From Pseudovibrio sp. JCM 19062 (GTDB taxonomy: Bacteria > Pseudomonadota > Alphaproteobacteria > Rhizobiales > Stappiaceae): 19,441 bases of DNA. The first letter of the stretch is position 1; the number at the start of each line of letters is the position of its first letter. Location: the NCBI GenBank assembly GCA_001310715.1, contig BAXV01000071.1, forward strand, positions 1 to 19,441, given 5' to 3'. The position numbers and the translations under genes were made by a program. Shown in pieces: positions 9,194 through 16,892 of this stretch. A model generated the notes under the pieces. The model did no database searches and was not told the origin of the DNA. It worked only from the letters and a program-made list of their open reading frames with translations.

Positions 9194-9221
9194 TGTTCTG
9201 GCCGGACCGCGCGCCAGAACA
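9194..9221 (+). terminator. stem-loop after the TRAP operon
   Basis: A perfect 9-bp stem, TGTTCTGGC paired with GCCAGAACA, encloses a 10-base GC-rich loop and starts 10 bases after the dctM-type stop. No T-run follows, so it may be a weak terminator or a 3' mRNA-stabilising hairpin that separates the TRAP genes from pobA. Confidence 0.45.
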
Positions 9222-10621
<1,400 letters not shown>

Positions 10622-10630
10622 TCTAGCTTT

Positions 10631-10656
10631 GGGAGAGAGGGCGGTCCCTCTCTCCC
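10631..10656. terminator. bidirectional terminator hairpin
   Basis: A perfect 11-bp stem, GGGAGAGAGGG and CCCTCTCTCCC, closes a 4-base loop (CGGT). It sits between the convergent ends of pobA (10621) and the alpha/beta hydrolase (10664). TTT precedes it and TATCTT follows, so it can serve both strands. Confidence 0.85.
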
Positions 10657-10663
10657 TATCTTA

Positions 10664-11566
10664 CTAAAGATTACGCTGAGCTTGCTCTGCGATCTCAATA
10701 ACAGCAGCTGCAAAGACCTCGGGTTTTTCCTGAGGCAAATTGTGACCTGTCCCATCAACAAAACGAGCCTCAAAAGGGCCGTTGAAATGCACCTCATGTC
10801 CTTTGCTGTGGTGTGGTGGGCATACGCCATCATCAGCGCCCAACAAGGCAATGGTAGGAACCTTAATCTTTGGTTGCTCTACAAGCTGAGATTCAATCTC
10901 CTCGAAGGCAGGGTCTCCCTCAACACCGCCGAAACGATGTCGGTATGAGTGGATAACTGTCTCCACGAAATCAGGATTATCAAAGCTCGTAGCGGTCTCG
11001 CCGAATGTCTTTTCGGAGAAGTCCCAGGTAGGTGACCATTGTTCCCAGAGCAGTTTCGTTAGCTCTTCACGGTTTTCCGCCAGACCATTCCGGCCGCGCT
11101 CCGTTTGGAAGTAATACTGATACCACCACAACTGCTCGTCTTGCGGTGTGGCTGGACGGTCTGCTGCCGGAATATTTTGGATGTTGTAGGCCACTCCTCC
11201 GCTGACCAACCCCATCACCATCTCCGGCCATAGCGCTGCAGCAATACAGGCCGCCCGTCCTCCCCAATCGTATCCAGCAAGGATCGCACGGGGAATGTCC
11301 AGTACCTTCATCAGCGCGCGCAGATCAAAAGCCAGAGCCCCTTGCTGGCCTGAGCGCATTGTCTGGGGAGACAGGTATCTCGTAGAACCATAGCCACGCA
11401 GGTAAGGGATGATACAGCGATGGCCGTGATCCGCCAGAATGCTGGAGACATCATCGTAGCTATGCACATCATATGGAAAGCCGTGAAGGAGAAGAGTGGG
11501 AGTACCCGTTTTTACGCCAACATCTTTGTACGCAACGTTTAACTGGCCTGCTTCAATGAATTTCAT
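10664..11566 (-). CDS. alpha/beta hydrolase, epoxide-hydrolase-like
   Basis: Intact 300-residue alpha/beta hydrolase. The oxyanion motif is LLLHGFPYD (residues 25-33). The nucleophile elbow is AGYDWGGR, with Asp100 where lipases and esterases have Ser, which points to an epoxide hydrolase or haloacid/haloalkane-type mechanism with a covalent ester intermediate. The likely acid lies in GADDGVCPP and the histidine in GTGHNLPQEKP. A cap region rich in Trp and Tyr (QLWWYQYYF) precedes them. The ATG at 11566 has a strong GGAGGGG site. It is not known to belong to the protocatechuate pathway. The substrate cannot be told from sequence, and it stands alone on its strand. Confidence 0.85.
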   Translation of the reverse strand: MKFIEAGQLNVAYKDVGVKTGTPTLLLHGFPYDVHSYDDVSSILADHGHRCIIPYLRGYGSTRYLSPQTMRSGQQGALAFDLRALMKVLDIPRAILAGYDWGGRAACIAAALWPEMVMGLVSGGVAYNIQNIPAADRPATPQDEQLWWYQYYFQTERGRNGLAENREELTKLLWEQWSPTWDFSEKTFGETATSFDNPDFVETVIHSYRHRFGGVEGDPAFEEIESQLVEQPKIKVPTIALLGADDGVCPPHHSKGHEVHFNGPFEARFVDGTGHNLPQEKPEVFAAAVIEIAEQAQRNL

Positions 11567-11990
11567 GCATCCCCTCCCGCATAGGCTTTTGTTTTAAGCA
11601 TTGAAAGCCAGATTGCCAAGGTGCCAGCCAATGCTCAAATTCTGGCCTCACACGAGCGACTTCGTGACCGGTCAGGGAAAGGCAATCAAAGCTCCTGCAA
11701 AGGGAGCCCGTATTCGCAATGGTTTTAAAGGTCTAATCACCTAATAAAATATTTTTATATTTCAATAGCTTAAACAATTATCTCAGATCTTGACAACGTT
11801 TACCACTTCGCATTGGCTCGGCTTAGCAATCCCAGATCAACTCATTTCATTTTAAGTAATAAATCGTTATTTCGGACTCTTGCCCCTGTGATGTATTAGC
11901 GCAAGACTGGGAGATTTAAATTTCTTAGAAGTTGATTACCTATTGAATTAAGTAAATACGCGAAACAAAACTAAAAAAGACTGGGAAGAG
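11567..11990. other. 424-bp AT-rich intergenic region
   Basis: No gene is seen here between two divergent genes. The stretch includes a perfect 8-bp palindrome GACCGGTC (11666-11673), a strongly AT-rich segment (about 11740-11785), and a consensus -35 TTGACA (11790-11795) without a convincing -10. A 10-bp direct repeat AAGACTGGGA occurs at 11903-11912 and 11977-11986, the second overlapping the ribosome site of the transporter. It probably carries both divergent promoters, but I cannot place them. Confidence 0.4.
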
Positions 11991-13264
11991 ATGAATAATC
12001 TACAAATCAAAGAAATTCCGGCTGTTTATTTCATCTTATTCACTGCGATTATTCTATTGGCAAGCTTCCTAGGAAAACTACCGGGAGGTATGGTTGGTGG
12101 TTTCGCGCTGACAATGGCACTTGGTTATGCGTTTGAGTATATTGGTGACCGGGTACCAATTGTGAATACGTATCTGGGTGGTGGGCCAATTGTCTGCATC
12201 TTTGCAGGGGCTGCTTTAGTCTATTGGGGCGTACTACCTGAAGCCGCGATAAAAACCGTCGATGACTTTATGACGGATGGTGGTTTTCTCACGTTCTACA
12301 TTGTCTCCCTAATCGTCGGCTCGATTTTCGGTATTGAGGCCCGCCTCTTGTTGAAGGCTGGTGCCCGTTTCGCCGTACCAGTTCTCATGGCTCTTGTATT
12401 TGCAATGATATTTTGTGCGATTGTAGCTTCGTGCTCGGCTTGAATTCGCAAGAAAGCATCGCCAACGTCGTTTACCCGATACTCGGAGGCGGATTAGGCG
12501 CAGGTGTTTTGCCTATCGCAGAAATTTATCAATTAGCAGCCAATTTGGATACAGAAGACATTCTCGGCATCCTCATCCCTCCTATGGCTCTGGGCAACGT
12601 GTTTGCGATCATCGCAGGCGGTCTCCTTTACCGCTTGAGCCTCGCCAAACCTAGCCTCAGCGGCAACGGCAATCTTCTAAAAGGTGAAAATACCATAGAT
12701 GCTGGAAATTCCACTGAGGATGACCAGTCCTCATATGGAGATTTGGCGACGGGTATATTGGCGTCAGCTACTATGGCTATGGTTGGAGGCCTACTGACCT
12801 TCGTTATTTCAGGAGTGCATGAATACGCACTCATGATCATTGCAGTGGTCCTGTTAAAACTTGCAGGTGTTGTTCCTGATTCAATCCAAAAAGGGTGCTC
12901 TTCCTGGTTCAAGTTTATGGCCAAGTACATGACGCCTGCGCTGTTAGTTGGCATCGGCATGTCCTATACAGATCTGGGCTTGGTAATTGATGCGCTTAAT
13001 GTGCATACGGTGTTGTTGGTGTTGGCTGTTGTGGTGGGTGCCGTTGTAGGTGCTGGCCTTGGCGGATTGCTTGTGGGCTTTCACTTCATTGAATCATCGC
13101 TCGCGGCTGGGTTATGTATGGCGAATATGAGGAACGGGCGATGTGGCGGTTCTTTCCGCAGCCCGTCGTATGAACTGATCCCATTCGCACAGATCGCTTC
13201 GCGCCTTGGCGGAGCCTTGATATTGATCGTGGTTGGGATAACTATCCCGTTCCTTGTTGGCTAG
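11991..13264 (+). CDS. 2-hydroxycarboxylate transporter (2-HCT/CitS family), frameshifted
   Basis: Secondary transporter of the 2-HCT family, which moves citrate, malate or related acids with sodium or protons. It has about eleven hydrophobic segments and the first family signature GGGLGAGVLPIAEIYQ. A G is missing near 12427, so CAIVGFVLGLNSQES reads as CAIVASCSA-stop. A second, hidden disturbance spans about 13130-13173: the open frame reads RNGRCGGSFRSPSYE, while the next frame encodes GTGDVAVLSAARRMN, the expected second signature after MANM. Two bases lost at the first point and one at the second restore the frame. Repaired length is 425 residues. The first 120 bases have 48 G+C (40%), lower than neighbouring genes, and the family is uncommon in alphaproteobacteria, which hints at transfer. 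The substrate is not assignable. Confidence 0.88.
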
Positions 13265-13267
13265 GAC

Positions 13268-13313
13268 CAAGAGTAGGTTGTGTCGCAAAAGTTCACTTAG
13301 CTCCCTACTCTTG
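13268..13313. terminator. inverted repeat after the 2-HCT transporter
   Basis: A perfect 10-bp inverted repeat, CAAGAGTAGG and CCTACTCTTG, separated by 26 bases, begins four bases past the transporter stop in the convergent gap with the AraC gene. A smaller hairpin, GTGGG-TTCTT-CCCAC (13324-13338), follows and is itself followed by TTT. They probably act as terminators, but the long loop makes the first uncertain. Confidence 0.45.
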
Positions 13314-13352
13314 CCCGTTGGCTGTGGGTTCTTCCCACTGTTTACCTCACAA

Positions 13353-13394
13353 GCTTGGCGACCTGTCTGGTTAAGCGACAGACATGCGCCAAGC
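13353..13394. terminator. two-tier hairpin ahead of the AraC stop
   Basis: An outer 8-bp stem GCTTGGCG / CGCCAAGC (13353-13360, 13387-13394) encloses an inner 6-bp stem TGTCTG / CAGACA (13364-13369, 13379-13384). It lies 3 bases beyond the end of the AraC gene on the minus strand and between convergent genes. It is a likely terminator for the AraC transcript. Confidence 0.55.
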
Positions 13395-13397
13395 CCG

Positions 13398-14200
13398 TCA
13401 GCATTGAACCGGCAGATGGGAGCGGCGTCGTTTGCGGAAGTCGGTTGGTGTGTAGCCGGTGAAATCTCGGAAGGCTTTGTTGAAGGCGGAGAGTGAGGCG
13501 TAACCCACAGCGCCTGCGATCTGAATGACCTGCTCATCTTCATGGCTTAAGAGTTCAACAGCACGGATCATTCGTAACCGCCGTAGCGATTGCGACCATG
13601 TCATACCAGCTTCTTCTGCATATCGGCGCAGCAATGTGCGTTCCGAAACATTGGCTTCGACCGCAACATCTGCAAATTGAAGTGGCTTGGCTAAGTTCGC
13701 CTCTGTGTAGTCAAAAGCTCTTGCAAGAGCTGTATCATGCACGGCAGGCCGCCACACATCGGCGGGTGTGCTGGCAAGCCCGGCACAGACTTGAACAAGC
13801 GCCTTGAAAAAGGTGTCTGCTTCGACGCCCCACTCCACATCCTCCGCTCCCCAGCGTGTCGTGTAAGCAATCATTTCCCGTGCCAGCCGGTTCATCGTGA
13901 AGACGACAGTCTCCTCTGGAGACGTCACACCCGCAGATTTTGCAAAGCCCTGCCGCAACAAAAGCGAGCAGGACGTAACCTTATGGATGACCTCAATCTC
14001 CAACTGGGTTCGGCCGGAATCCACGCCGCAAATGAAGGGGGCAGCGTCCAACACCGCCCCTCCACGCCAAGACGCACCGCACCACTCATGGCGTAGAGGA
14101 GATAATCACGGTCAAATGACACTTTCTTCCGCCCGCTCACCGGAAACTCACGGTAAACGCAATAGGCTGTGGGCACCGTATCTGCAATTCTATCCGCCAT
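13398..14200 (-). CDS. AraC-family transcriptional regulator, one frameshift
   Basis: Regulator with an N-terminal cupin-like sensor region (about 1-110: KKVSFDRDYLLYAMSGAVRLGVEGRCW, LPPSFAAWIPAG) and a C-terminal double helix-turn-helix (about 170-262: FADVAVEANVSERTLLRRYAEE, VIQIAGAVGYASLSAFNKAFRDFTGYTPTDFR). A G is missing near 14020, so AAWIPAGTQLEIEVIHK reads as AAWIPAEPSWRL. Repaired length is 267 residues. The ATG at 14200 (MADRIADTVP) lies inside the end of the ABM gene, an 11-base overlap, so the two are co-transcribed. It may control the adjacent monooxygenase or the convergent transporter. The sequence alone does not say which ligand it senses. Confidence 0.87.
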
Positions 14201-14474
14201 TGATCTCTGCAACCGTGGTGATGGGAGGTTCTGTCATAAGCGGCTTCAATTCGTTTCCAAGCACTGCAAAGGTGTCACTGCTGCGGTAGGCATCAAACGC
14301 ATCCTGCGTTTGCCATTTCTGGATAATCCCAACTTCACCCGCCATCCCCGTGTAAAGCTCATAAGTCAGGCAACCGGCCATCTGACGAACAAAGAGCGAT
14401 TGCTTCTCGAATATTTCTCTCGCTTTAAGCGCGTCGGTCTGTGAGAATTTTGCTTCGATTGTAACCAGTTTCAT
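14190..14474 (-). CDS. ABM-domain (YgiN-like) monooxygenase
   Basis: Small intact protein of 94 residues with the antibiotic biosynthesis monooxygenase fold, a ferredoxin-like dimer that oxidises quinones or similar aromatics, or acts as a heme or quinol enzyme. Typical elements are MKLVTIEAKF, CLTYELYTGMAGEVGIIQKWQTQDAFDAYRSSDTF and the C-terminal ITTVAEI. The ATG at 14474 was chosen over an in-frame codon at 14498 because it starts the first beta strand. It is followed by the AraC gene with an 11-base overlap. The substrate is unknown; a quinol/quinone role would be in keeping with aromatic metabolism, but that is a guess. Confidence 0.8.
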   Translation of the reverse strand: MKLVTIEAKFSQTDALKAREIFEKQSLFVRQMAGCLTYELYTGMAGEVGIIQKWQTQDAFDAYRSSDTFAVLGNELKPLMTEPPITTVAEINGG

Positions 14475-14633
14475 GCCTAAACCCTTTTGAAAAATCAAAC
14501 AAAAACACGCAAGGGAGTTTCAATCTTCCTCTACGCACTGATCTGGGTCTATCATTGGGAAGAAGCAGGATCTCACGTCGCTTCGCCAAAGAGCGGCTCC
14601 AATCCGCCAGAATGGCTGTTAACGAGCTTTGAG

Positions 14634-15655
14634 CTACACGACCACCGTTTTCTTCACGCTGTTGCGCCAGACGAATTTGGCGGGCAGTTGTACCGTTTCG
14701 GTAGAAGGCTGGTCGGTCGTGCACCATTCGAGGCACTTGTCGATAATCCGGTCCATGGGCTGCGCGAAGGTTGTCAGGTCGTAGCCTTCCCATGCGCCTG
14801 CGGGATATCATCAAAACCAATGACGGAAAGATCATCGGGCGTACGCAGGCCAAATCTCTGGCGTGCTGCATCAATCACGCCGCAGGCAATCAGGTCGGTG
14901 GTGCAGAATACACCATCGGGACGGTCCTCCCGATCCATCAGCGCAGTGCCAATTTCAAGACCAGCCTCATAGGAGGTGACACCGGTCGCTTCGCTGATAA
15001 CCTCAACACCCGCCTCCTCAGCAGCAGCCAAAAACCCCTTCTGCCGTTCCACAATGCTCCATGTGGCATTGCCTGAGTTTGCAAGAGCGATTCGCCGGCA
15101 TCCGGCGCGCAACAGTGCCTTCAACGCGGTCTTGCCAGCTGCCCTGTTGTCCGGCCCGATCTGCAAGGACCCCGGGAAATCCTCTTCACGGTTGATCAAA
15201 ACCAGCTTCATGCCGTTGCTGAAACATGTGTCAGCTAAAGACGGGTCAGGCGCGCCGGACAAAATGATAGCTGCTTCTGTGCGAAAACTGATTGCTTGCA
15301 GCAAAGCATCCTTCACACGCTCCTCAAATCCACTGGTGTTGATAAGCATTGTTACCTTGCCAGCGGCCTGCAGCTTGTCGGTGAGTTCGGCAATCATTGC
15401 TGCCCGATACGGCGTATCAATCTCGGCGGCGATCAGTGCCACGATACCGCTTTCGGAGCGGTTGAGACTGCTCGCCAGACGGTTAACGCGGTACCCTAAT
15501 ATATCTGCGGATTTCAATACTTTAGCGCGTGTAGCAGCGGAGACACTTGCGCCGGGAGTGAAGGTTCTGGACACAGAAACACGAGACACCCCAGCATGGC
15601 GTGCAACGTCCGTAGCTCTGACCTGCTGCTTTCTTGAAGACACTTTTTCCGACAT
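14634..15655 (-). CDS. LacI-family transcriptional repressor, one frameshift
   Basis: LacI/GalR repressor with an N-terminal helix-turn-helix (about residues 14-35, VRATDVARHAGVSRVSVSRTF), hinge helix RVNRLASSL and a periplasmic-binding-protein-like ligand domain (GIVALIAAEID, LVLINREEDFPG, ALANSGNATWSIVERQKGF, DGVFCTTDLIACGVIDAARQRFG). Near 14789 a T is missing, so IPQAHWEGYDLTTFAQP reads as IPQAHGKATT-stop. The repaired C-terminus ends FVWRNSVKKTVVV at 14634, for 340 residues, the family norm. The ATG at 15655 is chosen over an in-frame GTG at 15679. It is divergent from an ABC importer with a palindromic operator between them, so it most likely represses the importer until a sugar-like ligand is present. 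Confidence 0.9.
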
Positions 15656-15738
15656 CAAATCTCGCCGACTTTTGTACACGGTTGCAATTGCATATCAGGT
15701 AATACCCCTAAAATGAATAAGTTTTTCTTGGAATAAAG

Positions 15739-15769
15739 TTGACATTGCTCAAAATGTACCGACTATATT
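15739..15769 (+). promoter_or_regulatory. promoter of the ABC transporter operon
   Basis: A consensus -35, TTGACA (15739-15744), and a -10-like TATATT (15764-15769) are separated by 19 bases, slightly long; ACTATA (15762-15767) would give 17. The expected start of transcription falls on the palindrome just downstream. The binding protein ATG at 15808 has a strong GGAGGAG ribosome site at 15796-15802. Confidence 0.65.
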
Positions 15770-15770
15770 A

Positions 15771-15784
15771 TGTACACGTGTACA
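15771..15784. promoter_or_regulatory. LacI-family operator, perfect 14-bp palindrome
   Basis: TGTACACGTGTACA is a perfect palindrome with the central CG typical of LacI-family sites. It directly follows the -10 of the ABC promoter, so bound repressor would block initiation. The same heptamer TGTACAC occurs once more at 15673-15679, in the leader of the lacI-type gene, perhaps a weaker autoregulatory half-site. Confidence 0.8.
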
Positions 15785-15807
15785 CAACGTGTCTGGGAGG
15801 AGAAACT

Positions 15808-16833
15808 ATGAAATCCATTAGGACAGCTTTGCTGGGCGCGACCCTTATTGCGGGTGCCGGTGCAAGCGCAGCTTCTGCAGATGAACTGAACCTCATCTGC
15901 TCCGCTGACAACGCTCTTTGTGAAAAGCTCGCAGCAACATTTGAAGCAAAAACAGATATCGACGTTAGCATGATCCGCCTTTCTTCCGGCGAGGCATATG
16001 CAAAGATTCGCGCAGAAGCGCGCAACCCGCAGACGGACGTATGGTGGGGTGGCACCGGAGATCCGCATCTGCAGGCAGCAAACGATGAGCTCTCGGCTCC
16101 ATACGAGTCCCCAATGCTGAAAGAACTTCTGCCGTGGGCAGTTTCTCAGGCTGAAACCTCTGGCTACCGCACAGTCGGCGTATATTCCGGCGCACTTGGC
16201 TGGGGTTACAACAAAGAAATCCTCGCGAAAAAGGGCATTGAAGGTCCAAAGTGCTGGGCAGACCTGCTCAACCCTGCGCTTAAGGGCGAAATCTCCATTG
16301 CAGATCCAAACTCGTCCGGCACCGCGTACACCGCGCTGGCGACACTGGTACAGCTGATGGGTGAAGACGAAGCCTTCGAATACCTTTTGGCGATGGGCAA
16401 AAACGTTTCACAGTACACCAAGTCCGGTTCAGCTCCCGTAAAGGCAGCGGCCCGCGGTGAAGCTGGCCTTGGCATCGTGTTTATGCATGATGCAGTTAAG
16501 CAAGCTGTTGCAGGCTTCCCGATCGAGGTTGTGGCCCCATGTGAAGGCACCGGTTACGAAATCGGCTCCATGTCTCTCGTTGACGGGGGCCCAAACCCGG
16601 ACGCAGCAAAAGCGTTTTACGATTGGGTCCTCACCCCGGAAGCTCAGGATCTGGCGCTTGAAGTCGGGTCATTCCGCATTCCATCCAACAAAGGCTCAAC
16701 CCAGCCGGAAGAAGCTCCAAAGCTCGAGAACGTACGTCTGATCGACTACGATTTTGCTGAGTATGGAGACAGCGAACGCCGCAGAAACCTGCTGGCACGC
16801 TGGGATATGGAAGTTGGCGCAGCCGCAAACTGA
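15808..16833 (+). CDS. ABC transporter substrate-binding protein (Fbp/Afu type)
   Basis: Periplasmic binding protein, intact, 341 residues. The signal peptide is about residues 1-24 (AGAGASAASA then DELNLICSAD). Body motifs include SSGEAYAKIRAEARNPQTDVWWGG, GYNKEILAKKGI, ISIADPNSSGTAYTALATLVQLMGE and DWVLTPEAQDLAL. The family is annotated as iron(III)-binding, but the paired tyrosines that hold ferric iron in FbpA (NNYY region) are not seen; the matching segment reads GIVFMHDAV, with His and Asp at about 227-228. AfuA-type proteins of this family bind sugar phosphates and use a His-Asp pair there, as I recall. Repression by a LacI protein also suggests a sugar-like substrate. The ligand is inferred, not proven. 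Confidence 0.88.
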   Translation: MKSIRTALLGATLIAGAGASAASADELNLICSADNALCEKLAATFEAKTDIDVSMIRLSSGEAYAKIRAEARNPQTDVWWGGTGDPHLQAANDELSAPYESPMLKELLPWAVSQAETSGYRTVGVYSGALGWGYNKEILAKKGIEGPKCWADLLNPALKGEISIADPNSSGTAYTALATLVQLMGEDEAFEYLLAMGKNVSQYTKSGSAPVKAAARGEAGLGIVFMHDAVKQAVAGFPIEVVAPCEGTGYEIGSMSLVDGGPNPDAAKAFYDWVLTPEAQDLALEVGSFRIPSNKGSTQPEEAPKLENVRLIDYDFAEYGDSERRRNLLARWDMEVGAAAN

Positions 16834-16840
16834 TTGAGAC

Positions 16841-16864
16841 CGGGGCGGGCTGACGCTCGCCTCG
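16841..16864 (+). terminator. intra-operon hairpin between binding protein and permease
   Basis: A 10-bp stem (16841-16850 with 16855-16864, two G-U pairs) closes a TGAC loop and is followed by TTTCCCCC. It lies 8 bases after the binding-protein stop, within the operon. Such hairpins commonly stabilise the abundant binding-protein message and reduce read-through to the permease. Confidence 0.6.
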
Positions 16865-16892
16865 TTTCCCCCTACAATCTGGTTCTTTCCAA

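Noticed and set aside
13276..13300. Sequence GGTTGTGTCGCAAAAGTT resembling an insertion-sequence end
   Set aside because: No transposase, no matching partner end and no target duplication are visible.
13112..13543. Open frame of 143 codons on the minus strand across the transporter end and the AraC end
   Set aside because: It overlaps two recognised genes in other frames, crosses their terminator hairpins and has no family-like sequence.
14425..14874. Open frame of 149 codons on the minus strand
   Set aside because: It lies over the C-terminus of the LacI-type gene and the gap to the ABM gene in the wrong frame; the repaired LacI frame explains the region to 14634.
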